A DNA stretch of 38,759 nt from positions 1-38,759 of the forward strand of contig JAHECG010000017.1 of NCBI GenBank assembly GCA_024641855.1. The letters run 5' to 3'. Position numbers and translations under genes: made by a program. Under the pieces are notes generated by a model. The model did no database searches and was not told the DNA's origin. It saw only the letters and a list, made by a program, of their open reading frames with translations. Positions within the stretch are counted from its first letter, which is position 1. Each line of letters begins with the position of its first letter. This document shows positions 26,492 to 36,217 of the stretch, in pieces. The DNA is from Betaproteobacteria bacterium. Its GTDB lineage: Bacteria > Pseudomonadota > Gammaproteobacteria > Burkholderiales > Thiobacteraceae.

Positions 26492-27849
26492 AAGAGCCAG
26501 CGATTCGTGGTCACTGGAGCGGTCGTTGGGCCTTTGTTGTCGCAACAGCTGGTTCCGCCGTGGGTTTGGGTAATATTTGGAAATTTCCTTATATGGCCGG
26601 TACGAACGGTGGCAGCGCATTCGTGCTGGTTTATCTGCTATGCGTCATCGCGATTGGCCTGCCGTTGATGATGACCGAAATCATGCTGGGTCGTCGCGCC
26701 CAGCGTAACCCGGTGGATGGTATGGCGCATTTGTCGGCGGAATCGCATGCTTCGCGCCTATGGATGGGCGTGGGTTACTTGGGTATTGCGGCCGGCATAC
26801 TTATTCTCTCTTTTTATAGCGTGGTTGCCGGATGGGTGCTGGATTACACGGTTCGCGCGGCAACTAACGACTTTGCTGCGATAACAGCGACCCAAGCGCA
26901 AGCGCAGTTTTCGGCGATGATCGGCAACCCGCAAGAGCTCTTATTGTGGCACACGATATTTTTGTTCCTGACCATGCTGGTCGTCGCGCGAGGTGTCACG
27001 GCTGGTTTGGAGCGAGCCAATAAAATCATGATGCCGACCTTGGTAACGATACTGTTGATTTTGCTCGGGTATAGTTTGGCCGTGGGCGAAGTCAGCCGTT
27101 CGTTAGCCTTTATGTTTCGGGCTGACTTTTCTAAAATCACGCCTGCAGCCATTCTCTCCGCCATGGGCCATGCGTTTTTTACCCTTAGCCTAGGGATGGG
27201 CGCAGTGATGGTTTACGGTTCTTATTTACAACGCCATATCTCCATTGCACGCGCTACTTTTTATGTGGTTGTGGCAGACACCGCAATTGCGTTGGTGGCG
27301 GGCATCACAATCTTTGCCATTGGCTTCGCCAATCAACTGGAGCCGGCCGCAGGCCCGGGCTTGATTTTTCAGACACTGCCAATTGCTTTTGGGCATATGC
27401 CGGGAGGCAGGGTTTTTGCGACCTTGTTTTTTGTCCTTGTGGGGTTCGCTGCTTGGACCTCTTCCATTTCTTTGGTGGAGCCAGCGGTCGCTTGGTTAAT
27501 TGAAAGACGTAAATTGAGTCGTGCACGGGCGGCACTCATCATCGGTGGGCTGATCTGGGTGATTGGCATAGCCGTGTTACTGTCATTCAATGTCTGGAGC
27601 GAAGTAAAGCTGCTCGGCTTTAATATTTTTGATCTGCTAGATAAGCTCACCACCAATATCATGCTGCCTTTGGGCGGCTTATTGATGGCGATTTTTGCCG
27701 TGTGGGTTATGCGTGCAGCGCATGTGAAAGAAGAATTGGGTTTGAACGAACGGCATTATCGATATTGGCGTTTTGCTACTCGTTTCATAGCGCCGGCCGC
27801 CATTATCTTAGTATTCCTAAACTTGCTGGGCTGGTTACCAGGGGTTTAA
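26488..27849 (+). CDS. neurotransmitter:sodium symporter (SNF family) amino-acid transporter
   Basis: This 453-residue transporter has eleven or twelve helices. It opens with the family signature [20 protein letters not shown] (about 19-38), the unwound helix-1 region that binds Na+ and substrate in LeuT, followed by [12 protein letters not shown]. Other family blocks are [14 protein letters not shown] and the helix-6 region [20 protein letters not shown]. The usual substrates are amino acids; the exact one is not predictable from sequence. The ATG overlaps the stop of the AGCS gene by four bases, so the two sodium-coupled carriers are made together. A strong terminator follows 16 bases after the stop. 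Confidence 0.93.
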   Translation: MKEPAIRGHWSGRWAFVVATAGSAVGLGNIWKFPYMAGTNGGSAFVLVYLLCVIAIGLPLMMTEIMLGRRAQRNPVDGMAHLSAESHASRLWMGVGYLGIAAGILILSFYSVVAGWVLDYTVRAATNDFAAITATQAQAQFSAMIGNPQELLLWHTIFLFLTMLVVARGVTAGLERANKIMMPTLVTILLILLGYSLAVGEVSRSLAFMFRADFSKITPAAILSAMGHAFFTLSLGMGAVMVYGSYLQRHISIARATFYVVVADTAIALVAGITIFAIGFANQLEPAAGPGLIFQTLPIAFGHMPGGRVFATLFFVLVGFAAWTSSISLVEPAVAWLIERRKLSRARAALIIGGLIWVIGIAVLLSFNVWSEVKLLGFNIFDLLDKLTTNIMLPLGGLLMAIFAVWVMRAAHVKEELGLNERHYRYWRFATRFIAPAAIILVFLNLLGWLPGV

Positions 27850-27864
27850 ATTTTTGAGAAAAAC

Positions 27865-27894
27865 AAAAAAGCCGACACTAAGGTCGGCTTTTTT
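27865..27894. terminator. bidirectional intrinsic terminator between the SNF transporter and cytochrome c genes
   Basis: Six A residues plus GCCGAC (27865-27876) pair with GTCGGC plus six T residues (27883-27894) around a 6-base loop. The A and T runs make it work in both directions, for the plus-strand transporter operon and the minus-strand cytochrome gene. Confidence 0.9.
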
Positions 27895-27912
27895 GTAATG
27901 CAAAACATCGGA

Positions 27913-28224
27913 TTACTTAAGAGACAAAACCCAGTGCACGAGGGACTTGATGTCTTCATCTTTAACTTGTGGCGAGTTAGGCGGCATTGGTACTGGACCC
28001 CAAACGCCAGAACCACCTTTTTTAACTTTCTCAATCAATTTTGCTTCGGCAGCCTTGTCGCCTTTGTATTTGGCGGCAACATCTTTAAAAGCCGGGCCGA
28101 CGACTTTTTTGTCGACTTGGTGGCAAGCCATACAGGCGCTTTTTTGTGCCAGCGCTTGGTCAGCCATGGCTTGGGCACCAAACATTAAGCTGGCGGCGGT
28201 GATTGCTACGGTAACTAGTTTCAT
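27913..28224 (-). CDS. periplasmic cytochrome c551-type (class I)
   Basis: This is a 103-residue monohaem cytochrome c. The signal peptide ends in AMA at 19-21. The haem-binding CMACH is at 31-35 and the sixth ligand Met80 sits in GPVPMPPNS, the typical c551/c8 loop. The mature protein is about 82 residues, as expected. Such proteins carry electrons in the periplasm, for example to nitrite reductase or to terminal oxidases; the partner is not encoded nearby, so the pathway is open. An AAGGAG site lies seven bases before the ATG. It appears to be a single-gene unit, bounded downstream by a shared terminator. Confidence 0.95.
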   Translation of the reverse strand: MKLVTVAITAASLMFGAQAMADQALAQKSACMACHQVDKKVVGPAFKDVAAKYKGDKAAEAKLIEKVKKGGSGVWGPVPMPPNSPQVKDEDIKSLVHWVLSLK

Positions 28225-28280
28225 TCAAAGCTCCTTAGATACGATGGTTAAGAATTCTGATTGCGCATATTAGCATATTA

Positions 28281-30296
28281 TTAAACATCCGCCCTCACGC
28301 TACAGAGTGTTATTAACTCGGCAGGCGTGGTAACGGCACTAAGACATTTAACGCCTTTACAAACCCAAGCGTTGACAACGGGCGTTTGGGGTTTGGCAAG
28401 AGCGCTAGGCAAGGCAGTCATTTTATTCGACAAAAAAAGCACCATCGAGTTCGGAAGATATGCCTTTGCCAGGGTTACACGCCAAGCTTCAATACTATCT
28501 GCTGGGCCGCGTACTACCACCATATCGGGTGGTTGGAGGTTTTCCTTAAGCCCGGTCAGCAGCGTAGTGTAAGCAGATGCCTGGTGAGAGGCCTGTGGGT
28601 AAAACAGGGTGAGTGCTCGCTCCGATGCGGTAATATAACTCGGCTCGCCTAGCAGCAGGCCAAGGCGCTGCAAGGCAACTATCGCGACGCCGTTGCCGGA
28701 AGGCGTTGCCTGGTCTGTGCCGGGTTTGGGGCGGTGGATCAAATGCTCGTGATCGTGACTGGTAAAGAAAAAGCCGCCATGCTCAGGATCTTCAAATTGG
28801 CTTAACAGTTGATCGGCCAAGTCTTTGGCAAAAGCCAAGTCTTGTCCTCGGTATTCGGTTTGCATCAGCTCCAGCAGGGCATCGAGCAAAAAAGCATAGT
28901 CATCTAGATAGGCGTTGAGCTTGGCTTGCCCGGCCTTAAAGCTGGCAGATAAGCGTTTCTCATGCCACATATTTGCATGAATGAAATCGAGCGCTTGTTG
29001 CGCAATTTGAGTCCAATCGTGGCGGCCAAAAACGCGCGCTGCTCGCGCCAACCCCTTGATCATGAGCGCGTTCCAACTGACCAATACCTTGTCGTCACGA
29101 CCCGGACGAATACGTTTCTCGCGTTCAGCGAATAGCTTAGCTTTGGCATGCTTAAGCACCGACTCGGCATCTTTGGCCAAGGGTTGGGCCAGAATAAAAT
29201 GCCAATTTTTATCTTCGAAATTTGGGGCTTGGTCTAAGCCATACTGTGGGGCTAATACGGCATACTCATCGGGTGTGAGTACCCGCTTTATGTCCTCAGG
29301 CGTCCAAACGTAGAACTTACCCTCTTCATGTTCTGAGTCCGCGTCCAGCGCCGAGTAAAAACCGCCCTCTGGCGCGCGCATTTCTCGCATCAACCAACCA
29401 ATGGTCTCTTCGCACACCTGACGAAAACGTGGGTCGCCGGTGAGCGCGAAGGCGTCGGCAAACAATCCCAGCAAGGGGCCGTTGTCGTAAAGCATTTTTT
29501 CAAAATGCGGTATTGCCCAACGTTCATCCACCGAGTAACGGCAAAAGCCGCCACCGAGTTGGTCGTAAATCCCGCCTTGCTGCATTTTGTTCAGGGTAAA
29601 CATCGCCATTTCGCCGACCGGAACCGTGCCGCCACTGGCAGCGTAGCGCAACGCGAATTCCAATTCGCTAGGGCGTGGAAATTTAGGTGCGCCGCCAAAC
29701 CCACCCCAAACTGGGTCAAATTGAGCCGCCAAGCCGCGCGCGGCATCCTCAAGCGGAGCCAGGGTTAATTGCACCCCGGCTTGTCGCTGTGGCCCACTGG
29801 CATTGAAAGCGTTGAGCATTTGCGTGTTCTGCTCACTTATTTCGGCTTTGTGGCTGGCGTAAAACTCGGCAACCCGTGGCAATAAATCCAGAAATCCCGG
29901 CATTTGATAACGTGGTTGCTTTGGGAAATAGGTGCCGCTAAAAAATGGCACTTGATTCGGCGTTAAAAACATCGTTAACGGCCAGCCGCCGCCTCGGCGA
30001 GCGAGCATCTGGTGCGCAAGCTGGTAGATTTGATCCAGATCCGGGCGCTCTTCACGGTCGACTTTGATATTGATGAAATGCCGGTTCATTGCAGCGGCAA
30101 CTTCTGCATCTTCAAATGATTCATGTGCCATGACGTGGCACCAATGACAGGACGAATAGCCAATAGAGAGCAGGATTGGTTTATCTTGTTGGCGTGCTAT
30201 AGCAAGCGCTTCATCGCCCCAGGAAAGCCAATCAACAGGGTTGTTGGCGTGTTGCAGGAGGTAAGGACTGGTTTCTTGAGTTAAGCGATTAGCCAT
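28281..30296 (-). CDS. YyaL/SPATA20-type protein with thioredoxin-like domain (DUF255)
   Basis: This 671-residue protein is of the conserved YyaL/spermatogenesis-associated-20 family. The N-terminal thioredoxin-fold domain (about 1-165) begins [20 protein letters not shown] and carries Cys50-His-Trp-Cys53 in [18 protein letters not shown], then [15 protein letters not shown] and [20 protein letters not shown]. The rest resembles an alpha/alpha-toroid (six-hairpin) glycosidase-like fold, with blocks such as [30 protein letters not shown] and [18 protein letters not shown]. Length is typical and there is no signal peptide, so it is cytoplasmic. The biochemical role of the family is not established. 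No partner is obvious; the next gene upstream is 79 bases away. Confidence 0.92.
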   Translation of the reverse strand: MANRLTQETSPYLLQHANNPVDWLSWGDEALAIARQQDKPILLSIGYSSCHWCHVMAHESFEDAEVAAAMNRHFINIKVDREERPDLDQIYQLAHQMLARRGGGWPLTMFLTPNQVPFFSGTYFPKQPRYQMPGFLDLLPRVAEFYASHKAEISEQNTQMLNAFNASGPQRQAGVQLTLAPLEDAARGLAAQFDPVWGGFGGAPKFPRPSELEFALRYAASGGTVPVGEMAMFTLNKMQQGGIYDQLGGGFCRYSVDERWAIPHFEKMLYDNGPLLGLFADAFALTGDPRFRQVCEETIGWLMREMRAPEGGFYSALDADSEHEEGKFYVWTPEDIKRVLTPDEYAVLAPQYGLDQAPNFEDKNWHFILAQPLAKDAESVLKHAKAKLFAEREKRIRPGRDDKVLVSWNALMIKGLARAARVFGRHDWTQIAQQALDFIHANMWHEKRLSASFKAGQAKLNAYLDDYAFLLDALLELMQTEYRGQDLAFAKDLADQLLSQFEDPEHGGFFFTSHDHEHLIHRPKPGTDQATPSGNGVAIVALQRLGLLLGEPSYITASERALTLFYPQASHQASAYTTLLTGLKENLQPPDMVVVRGPADSIEAWRVTLAKAYLPNSMVLFLSNKMTALPSALAKPQTPVVNAWVCKGVKCLSAVTTPAELITLCSVRADV

Positions 30297-30375
30297 AAAT
30301 AGCTAAATAATACCCGGTGGTTGTAATCGGCTAGCGGTCGTCTTGATCTGGTGAACTCATGCAACACAAATTTAC

Positions 30376-30807
30376 TCAGTGAAGTTTGGCGCGTTCTTCT
30401 TGTAAAAGTTTTTCGCCATCAATTCCTTTCGACTTTGTGCGCCGGATAAAATCTTCGCGCAATTCAGCCCATCCCGCCGTAGATTTTTTGAACTCGACAG
30501 CCGACATGCTGAGACAACGATTGGTATCGGTGGTGATTTCACGCGCGATATTCTCCGGTGTGCAATCTTCAACCTTCCTGAGTTTATTTTGAATGGCTAG
30601 TTGGCAGACCCGGCGCACATAATCGGCGTAGGAAGTGGCAGCGACCACCGTTGTACAGAACCCCTTTTGATCTTGCGTTTCAACCAAAGCGGATAGATGA
30701 GCAAATGCGCGCATTTCTTCGGTGGGTTCGGCACCCAATACGGGTGTGGTTGTGAAAAGTAATCCGATAGCCAGAAAGACCAACGAACCAAGCGTTTTAA
30801 TAATCAT
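30376..30807 (-). CDS. secreted four-cysteine protein, unknown function
   Basis: This 143-residue protein has a signal peptide (about 1-26, ending PVLGA). The mature part is helical and charged, with four cysteines (51, 68, 82 and 98) that could form two disulfides in the periplasm. A GFCTTVVAATSYADYVRRVC segment and EDCTPENIAREI follow each other. The ATG at 30807 has AAGGGGG upstream. I do not recognise the family. It lies between the YyaL-type gene and a TlpA-like thioredoxin gene on the same strand, with gaps of 79 and 155 bases, so it may be transcribed alone. The 155-base gap upstream (30808-30962) shows nothing certain. Confidence 0.7.
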   Translation of the reverse strand: MIIKTLGSLVFLAIGLLFTTTPVLGAEPTEEMRAFAHLSALVETQDQKGFCTTVVAATSYADYVRRVCQLAIQNKLRKVEDCTPENIAREITTDTNRCLSMSAVEFKKSTAGWAELREDFIRRTKSKGIDGEKLLQEERAKLH

Positions 30808-30962
30808 GAGCGCCCCCTTGTAGATATTGTCGGCCTATTCTGAATCAAGTGTCAGGTTGAATTCGGCCCTTCTTGTTGCTCGACGATGGAATCGCAATCA
30901 CTTGGTCATGCGTTATCCTAAATTTGGCACAGTGCATGTGCTAGTTATGAAGACGATCTGTG

Positions 30963-31535
30963 TTATTCGTGAATGAGTTTACGTATCTCCGCTTCAATTT
31001 CCGGATGGTCGAATTCGCGCCCACCGATGGCGCGGTAGGCGATGCGTCCTTGTTTGTCGATGATGAAACTGCTGGGCAAGCCTGGTACTTTCCATTGCGC
31101 GGAAGCCTCGGCTTTTTGATCCAGCAGGATCGGGAAAGTCGGTGAGGGACTAAGTTCGCCGGTGAAGGCAAACACCAAATCAAAACTCTCATTTTGATCC
31201 GCTGCGAGAATCATGAACGGTTCAGCCTTGAGCTTTAAATAGAGTCGCTCCATTGACGGCATTTCGCGCCGACACGGCGGGCACCAAGTGGCCCAGAAGT
31301 TGAGGAGTAAAACCTTGCCTTTGTAATCGCTGAGCTTGTGTGTTTTGCCGTCCAAATCTTTGAGCGTAAAGTCGGGAGCCGCAGGGCGTGGCTTTAGTGC
31401 ATTCAGTTTGTATGTGAGATCGGGTAAATCGGTTTGCGCTGTGGTGAGCGCGGGTAGCAAAAAAGCGAGGCTAACGAATACCCGAGCCGCTGGGACAAGC
31501 CATGTTTTCCAGTTTACCGCTGAATGTTTTGCCAT
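30963..31535 (-). CDS. TlpA/ResA-like periplasmic thioredoxin
   Basis: This is a 190-residue thioredoxin-fold protein with an N-terminal signal or anchor (about 12-34, LVPAARVFVSLAFLLPALTT). The redox site FWATWCPPCRREMPSM has Cys85-Pro-Pro-Cys88, and VPGLPSSFIIDKQGRI holds the cis-Pro strand. It belongs to the TlpA/ResA/AhpC-TSA group, usually reductants in cytochrome c maturation or disulfide repair. The open frame begins at an ATG at 31550, but the ATG at 31535 with GGAGG four bases upstream is preferred. Either way, its 5' end overlaps the end of the preceding secreted-protein gene by 65 bases or more in another frame, which points to translational coupling. The partner substrate is unknown. 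Confidence 0.88.
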   Translation of the reverse strand: MAKHSAVNWKTWLVPAARVFVSLAFLLPALTTAQTDLPDLTYKLNALKPRPAAPDFTLKDLDGKTHKLSDYKGKVLLLNFWATWCPPCRREMPSMERLYLKLKAEPFMILAADQNESFDLVFAFTGELSPSPTFPILLDQKAEASAQWKVPGLPSSFIIDKQGRIAYRAIGGREFDHPEIEAEIRKLIHE

Positions 31536-32034
31536 TTTTCCTCCATACATAAACCAGATCGAAACGGGTACCCGGCGCTATGCGCGGCGTGGTAAATCCC
31601 TGTGCCCAATCGCCCTCTTCAAACGTGATGTCATCCGGCAAAATCGAGAAACTGAAGTCGGCACCGAGTTTTTTCCACTCGGCGATCCATTCTGATTTGG
31701 TGCGCAGGCGATGCTGTTTGCCATCGGCCGTAATGAAGCGCCATTCTGCTACACGATAGGACAGCGGAGCGCTGGTCTCGTTGCGCGCGATCGTGCCAAA
31801 CACGCAATAGCCACGCATGCTTTCGAAAATTGCTGGCGGCAAGTCGCGTGAGGCGTAGGTGGCTTGTACGAATTCCGGCAGCAGTTGCACGAGCTCCAAG
31901 CTAAAGCCGCGATCAGATTTTTTCCAGGTCTTGAGACCGGTTGCGGAGTTTTGCGTCACGATCGTGTCCGCTGCCAATACCATATGCGCGGTGCTGGTGG
32001 CGAACAGCAAGAGTGTGATCAGCAAGCGGCGCAT
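31471..32034 (-). CDS. secreted protein between ilvD and the TlpA-like gene, unknown function
   Basis: This 187-residue protein has a signal peptide (about 1-21, ending MVLA). The mature domain looks beta-rich, with FVQATYASRDLPPAIFESM, RGYCVFGTIARNETSAPLSY, VAEWRFITADGKQHRLRTKS and a C-terminal RFDLVYVWRKNGKTFSGKLE. Two cysteines (in GYCVFG and ENMACPSG) could form one disulfide. I do not recognise the family. The ATG lies only three bases after the ilvD stop, and the 3' end overlaps the start of the TlpA-like gene by 65 bases, so ilvD, this gene and the thioredoxin gene form one transcription unit. It may be a redox client of that thioredoxin, but that is only suggested by position. Confidence 0.75.
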   Translation of the reverse strand: MRRLLITLLLFATSTAHMVLAADTIVTQNSATGLKTWKKSDRGFSLELVQLLPEFVQATYASRDLPPAIFESMRGYCVFGTIARNETSAPLSYRVAEWRFITADGKQHRLRTKSEWIAEWKKLGADFSFSILPDDITFEEGDWAQGFTTPRIAPGTRFDLVYVWRKNGKTFSGKLENMACPSGSGIR

Positions 32035-32037
32035 GTT

Positions 32038-33894
32038 TTAGCTCTTATGCTCTACTTGCGAAACATCGCGCACCGCACCCGTTGCCGCTGAGGTCGTCAG
32101 CGCCGCATAAGCGCGCAGAGCCGCAGAGACGATACGATTGCGGGCAATCGGCTGCCAGGCTTTTTTGCCTTTGGATTGCATGGCGGCGCGACGTTTTGCG
32201 AGTTCGTCATCGGATACTTTGAGATGAATGCCGCGATTTGGAATATCGATCTCGATGGTATCGCCTTCTTCCACTAGGCCGATAGTGCCGCCTTCGGCTG
32301 CTTCCGGCGAGACATGGCCGATGCTTAAGCCGGAAGTGCCGCCGGAGAAACGCCCGTCGGTAATCAGTGCGCAAACTTTGCCCATGCCTTTGGATTTCAG
32401 ATACGAAGTTGGGTACAGCATTTCTTGCATGCCGGGCCCGCCTTTCGGGCCTTCGTAACGAATGACGACTACATCACCGGCTTTAATCTTGTCGGCGAGA
32501 ATGGCTTCCACCGCATCGTCTTGGCTTTCGAAGATACGTGCAGGCCCGGAGAATTTAAGAATGCTTGCATCCACACCCGCAGTTTTGACGATGCAGCCAT
32601 CGAGCGCGAGATTGCCATGCAGCACGGCCAAACCGCCGTCTTGCGAATAGGCGTGCGCTTTGTCGTGGATGCAACCGTTGACCTCATCGGTGTCGAGCGT
32701 GTCATAGCGTTTGCTTTGTGAAAACGCGACTTGCGTCGGCACATTGCCTGGTGCGGCGCGGAAAAATTCCAGCACCTTCTCATCCTTGGTGCGGCGAATG
32801 TCCCAGTGCTCCAATGCATCGCCCATGGTTGGACTGTGGATGGTGTGCACGTCGCGATGCAAGAGCCCTGCGCGATCGATTTCGCCCAAAATGCGCATCA
32901 CACCGCCGGCACGATGCACATCTTCCATGTGATATTCCTGCGTGGCGGGGGCGACCTTGCTGAGGTTCGGCACTTTGCGCGACATGCGGTCGATGTCTTT
33001 CATGGTGAAATCCACGCCGCCTTCGTGCGCGGCCGCCAAGAGGTGCAGCACCGTATTGGTGGAGCCGCCCATGGCGATGTCGAGCGCGATGGCATTTTCA
33101 AACGCTTCAAAGGTCGCAATGTTGCGCGGCAGCACGCTCATGTCGTCCCGCTCGTAGTGGGAACGCGCAATCGCAACGATCAATCGGCCGGCTTCGAGGA
33201 ACAGCCGTTTCCGATCGGAGTGCGTGGCCAACACGGAGCCATTGCCCGGCAGCGACAAGCCTAAGGCTTCGGTTAAGCAGTTCATGGAGTTGGCGGTAAA
33301 CATGCCGGAGCAGGAACCGCAGGTCGGGCAAGCGGAACGCTCGGTGATGGCGACATCTTCATCGCTCTCTCTGGAATCGGCAGCAGACACCATGGCGTCA
33401 ACCAGATCCAACTTCACCGCTTTGCCCTTTAGCACCGCTTTGCCGGCTTCCATCGGCCCGCCGGAGACGAAGACGGTGGGAATATTGAGGCGCATGGCGG
33501 CCATCAACATGCCGGGCGTAATTTTGTCGCAGTTGGAAATGCACACCAGCGCATCGGCGCAGTGGGCGTTGACCATGTATTCCACACTGTCCGCGATCAG
33601 TTCGCGCGAAGGCAGCGAATACAACATACCGCCGTGACCCATGGCGATGCCGTCATCCACGGCGATGGTGTTGAATTCCTTGGCCACGCCGCCGGCTTTT
33701 TCGATTTCGCCCGCGACCAGTTGGCCGAGGTCTTTCAAGTGCACATGACCGGGCACGAACTGGGTAAAGGAATTGGCAATGGCGATGATGGGTTTGTCCC
33801 AGTCGCCTTCTTTCATACCGGTGGCACGCCATAGGGCGCGGGCGCCGGCCATATTGCGGCCATGGGTCGTAGTGTGGGAGCGGTAACGGGGCAT
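32038..33894 (-). CDS. ilvD: dihydroxy-acid dehydratase
   Basis: This is a 618-residue Fe-S dehydratase of valine, leucine and isoleucine synthesis, which turns 2,3-dihydroxy acids into 2-oxo acids. The N-terminus [20 protein letters not shown] is almost that of E. coli IlvD. Cluster ligands include Cys122 in NCDKITPGM and Cys195 in [18 protein letters not shown], and the Mg-binding [20 protein letters not shown] starts at residue 78. The C-terminal IPNRGI and KKAW blocks match the long enterobacterial type. A TTG at 33906 is in frame, but the ATG at 33894 follows GAGG at seven bases and gives the conserved start. It is divergent from lgt, with 89 bases between the genes. Confidence 0.98.
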   Translation of the reverse strand: MPRYRSHTTTHGRNMAGARALWRATGMKEGDWDKPIIAIANSFTQFVPGHVHLKDLGQLVAGEIEKAGGVAKEFNTIAVDDGIAMGHGGMLYSLPSRELIADSVEYMVNAHCADALVCISNCDKITPGMLMAAMRLNIPTVFVSGGPMEAGKAVLKGKAVKLDLVDAMVSAADSRESDEDVAITERSACPTCGSCSGMFTANSMNCLTEALGLSLPGNGSVLATHSDRKRLFLEAGRLIVAIARSHYERDDMSVLPRNIATFEAFENAIALDIAMGGSTNTVLHLLAAAHEGGVDFTMKDIDRMSRKVPNLSKVAPATQEYHMEDVHRAGGVMRILGEIDRAGLLHRDVHTIHSPTMGDALEHWDIRRTKDEKVLEFFRAAPGNVPTQVAFSQSKRYDTLDTDEVNGCIHDKAHAYSQDGGLAVLHGNLALDGCIVKTAGVDASILKFSGPARIFESQDDAVEAILADKIKAGDVVVIRYEGPKGGPGMQEMLYPTSYLKSKGMGKVCALITDGRFSGGTSGLSIGHVSPEAAEGGTIGLVEEGDTIEIDIPNRGIHLKVSDDELAKRRAAMQSKGKKAWQPIARNRIVSAALRAYAALTTSAATGAVRDVSQVEHKS

Positions 33895-33941
33895 AATTTT
33901 CCTCAAAAAATATCGGGCGCAGCCAAAGTGCGTGGAACACG

Positions 33942-33947
33942 TATAAT
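33942..33947 (+). promoter_or_regulatory. possible -10 box of lgt
   Basis: A perfect TATAAT lies 36 bases before the lgt ATG. No clear -35 box is found at the right distance, so the promoter is weak or depends on an activator. The 89-base gap must also hold the divergent ilvD promoter, for which no convincing pair of boxes is seen. Confidence 0.4.
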
Positions 33948-33983
33948 GAGCGGCTTATTTTAACTGATTCTGCCGCGCCCCCC

Positions 33984-34754
33984 ATGTTTGTTCATCCCGG
34001 ATTTGACCCTATTGCCATCCATGTTGGCCCGCTTGCGGTGCGCTGGTATGGCTTGATGTATTTGTTGGCTTTTATCACCGTTATTGGGCTGGGCCGACAC
34101 CGAATTAAAACGCGCCCCTCGTCCGGCTGGAATAACCAGATGCTGGATGATGTACTGTTTTTTGGGGTATTGGGTGTGGTGCTGGGTGGGCGGCTGGGTC
34201 ACGTGTTGTTTTATCAGCCCGACTATTATTTGGCGAACCCGTTGCATATTTTATATGTGTGGGAAGGCGGCATGTCGTTTCACGGCGGATTGCTCGGCGT
34301 GTTATTGGCGATGTGGTTTTATGCGCGTCGTGTCGGTATTTCGTGGTTATCGGTGACGGATTTCGTTGCGCCGCTGACGCCGCTCGGACTGGGTTTTGGC
34401 CGCATTGGAAATTTTATCAATGGCGAGCTATGGGGGCGTGCCACGGATGTACCTTGGGGTATGGTTTTTCCAAAGGTCGACGGATTAAGCCGTCATCCGT
34501 CTCAGCTGTATGAATTTGCGCTGGAAGGGTTGGTGTTGTTCACGATTGTTTGGCTGTATTCGAGTAAACCGCGATCTGCTGGTGCCGTATCCAGTGTGTT
34601 TTTGATTGGTTATGGCGTGTTTCGCTTTTTGGTTGAATTCACACGTGAGCCAGACAATGGCTTTCTCTTGCTCGGTATGAGTTTGGGCCAGTGGTACAGC
34701 ATTCCTATGGTGTTGGTGGGTGCGCTGATGTTGCGGAAGTTTTCGCGGACATAA
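33984..34754 (+). CDS. lgt: prolipoprotein diacylglyceryl transferase
   Basis: This 256-residue inner-membrane enzyme transfers diacylglycerol from phosphatidylglycerol to the lipobox cysteine, the first step of lipoprotein maturation. It has seven membrane helices. Signatures are [12 protein letters not shown] (19-30), [10 protein letters not shown] (68-77), MSFHGGLLG with His100 (97-105), [14 protein letters not shown] with Arg140 (139-152), and RHPSQLYE (about 171-178). The length is normal. Its substrates in this window include PilP, PrsT and the DsrE-like lipoprotein. A strong bidirectional terminator follows directly. Confidence 0.97.
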   Translation: MFVHPGFDPIAIHVGPLAVRWYGLMYLLAFITVIGLGRHRIKTRPSSGWNNQMLDDVLFFGVLGVVLGGRLGHVLFYQPDYYLANPLHILYVWEGGMSFHGGLLGVLLAMWFYARRVGISWLSVTDFVAPLTPLGLGFGRIGNFINGELWGRATDVPWGMVFPKVDGLSRHPSQLYEFALEGLVLFTIVWLYSSKPRSAGAVSSVFLIGYGVFRFLVEFTREPDNGFLLLGMSLGQWYSIPMVLVGALMLRKFSRT

Positions 34755-34755
34755 A

Positions 34756-34782
34756 AAAAGCCGGGTACTCGCCCCGGCTTTT
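34756..34782. terminator. bidirectional intrinsic terminator between lgt and the DsrE-like gene
   Basis: AAAAGCCGGG (34756-34765) pairs with CCCGGCTTTT (34773-34782) around a 7-base loop. It begins two bases after the lgt stop and ends 18 bases before the stop of the convergent minus-strand gene, serving both. Confidence 0.88.
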
Positions 34783-34800
34783 GATAAGCAGTTGTGCTGC

Positions 34801-35223
34801 TTATGGACGAATATAACTCCAACCCTGCTGCTGTCTAGAGCCGATTTCGATCACGCCAGCGGGAACTACGGAGACACCTGGAACGAGATCGTCTTGCGTG
34901 ACTTTTTGTGCTTTCATTGTGTTGCCGCAGGCCACCACTTTTACGCCGGCTTTTTCTGCGTCTTGAATGCGACCAGCCACTTGCGAGTCGAGTTTCAACA
35001 TGTTGAGACCTGGGCCATAGGCCACGATTTCAACTTCTGAGTTTGCGGCACCGAGGTCATGCTGCACGTTTTTAGCGTTATTCAGCGCCAGATTCCATTT
35101 GGCCGGATCGTTGTCGGTGATCTGGATTACGAAGCTGGTCTTTTCAGGGCGCGGCGGTTGCATTGCGCAACCAGTAGTTAGGGTAACGGTCAAGGCGAGT
35201 AAAACAGCGGATACTAAGCGCAT
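34801..35223 (-). CDS. DsrE-like domain lipoprotein
   Basis: This is a 140-residue lipoprotein. The signal MRLVSAVLLALTVTLTTGC has lipobox TTGC with Cys19. The mature domain resembles the DsrE/DsrF (YchN) fold: KTSFVIQITDNDPAKWNLAL, ALNNAKNVQHDLG, VEIVAYGPGLNML, and AGVKVVACGNTMKAQ with Cys99, in the position of the reactive cysteine of that group, followed by VPAGVIEI. Cytoplasmic DsrE proteins take part in sulfur transfer; a membrane-anchored periplasmic form is less usual and its role is unknown. The frame is open to 35304, but the ATG at 35223 with GAGGA seven bases upstream gives a proper signal peptide. It is divergent from the desaturase gene. Confidence 0.82.
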   Translation of the reverse strand: MRLVSAVLLALTVTLTTGCAMQPPRPEKTSFVIQITDNDPAKWNLALNNAKNVQHDLGAANSEVEIVAYGPGLNMLKLDSQVAGRIQDAEKAGVKVVACGNTMKAQKVTQDDLVPGVSVVPAGVIEIGSRQQQGWSYIRP

Positions 35224-35292
35224 GGGAGTCCTCAGGTTGGTTAAAAAACAAATTAATTGTAGGCCTTTAACCCGAAACTTTAAATCAAAATA

Positions 35293-36117
35293 ATGAATCG
35301 GCATGGCATGGAAGGGCTGCAGCAGGAAAAAGGCACACTGCCAGATCGAGTGTGGGAGAAATATTACAGCAGCGCTGCCGATGCACGTCGTTTAACCAGG
35401 ACACCGTTAATATGCTATGCCTTGCTTTATGGCCTTTTTGCAATTTGCATCGTAGGTAAGCTGCCGATGTGGACGCTTTGGGTCAGCGCACCGATTCTTG
35501 TGGTTCGCTGGCTGTTGGCTACGCACGAACTGATGCATGTGCGCAACGAGCGCGAAGTCGATTGGCTGACCCGCTTGATGCCCTTGTTGCTGACCCCGTT
35601 CTCCCTGGGCTATCGGGAGTATCTGGACATCCATCGGGGACATCATCGCCACATGGCAACACCGCAAGATCCGGAATATTTTCAATTGCGCGGCAATAAG
35701 TTGCAGGGCTTGTTAAACGCGATGACGGCGCCGGAGCAGGCTTTTCTGCGCTGGGTGGTGCGCGAGGGCGTCGATGCAGAATTGATGATGGGCGTGTTTT
35801 TGCGTGCGGGTTTGTTTGTGCTTCTTTGGGCGCTTTCAGGCGTGGCTTTCTGGGGGTTCTGGATTCCGATGCGCCTTGCGTATGGCGCTAGCTATTTCGC
35901 GTTTTTTTATGCATTACACCGACGCGGCAGCAATTATGGTGTTTATCGCGTAACCCTTTCTGCCGGGGTTGAACGATTGTTTACGTTACTGTTTGGACGT
36001 GAAGCCTTACTGGCTACGCGTTACCACGACATTCATCATGGCCAACCGCGCATCAGCGCCTTGCATTTGCCTGCCGTAGCACGGGATTTACCCCAAGAAG
36101 GCTTGCCCTTAAAATAG
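35293..36117 (+). CDS. fatty-acid desaturase-like membrane di-iron protein
   Basis: This 274-residue protein shows the three histidine boxes of membrane desaturases and hydroxylases: HELMH (78-82), HRGHH (114-118) and HDIHH (245-249). Hydrophobic segments lie at about 38-56, 60-76, 95-108 and 170-205, so it sits in the inner membrane with the di-iron site at the cytoplasmic face. The family introduces double bonds or hydroxyl groups into lipids or carotenoids; the substrate cannot be told from the sequence. No Shine-Dalgarno sequence is seen for the ATG at 35293, and the ATG at 35308 is an alternative. The gene ends ten bases before a tRNA gene on the same strand. Confidence 0.87.
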   Translation: MNRHGMEGLQQEKGTLPDRVWEKYYSSAADARRLTRTPLICYALLYGLFAICIVGKLPMWTLWVSAPILVVRWLLATHELMHVRNEREVDWLTRLMPLLLTPFSLGYREYLDIHRGHHRHMATPQDPEYFQLRGNKLQGLLNAMTAPEQAFLRWVVREGVDAELMMGVFLRAGLFVLLWALSGVAFWGFWIPMRLAYGASYFAFFYALHRRGSNYGVYRVTLSAGVERLFTLLFGREALLATRYHDIHHGQPRISALHLPAVARDLPQEGLPLK

Positions 36118-36127
36118 GGCAGAACGT

Positions 36128-36203
<76 letters not shown>

Positions 36204-36217
36204 TAATTGAGATACTC

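Noticed and set aside
32731-33264. Plus-strand open frame of 177 codons inside ilvD.
   Set aside because: Antisense shadow of a fully conserved ilvD; its His-rich product reflects the complementary codon pattern.
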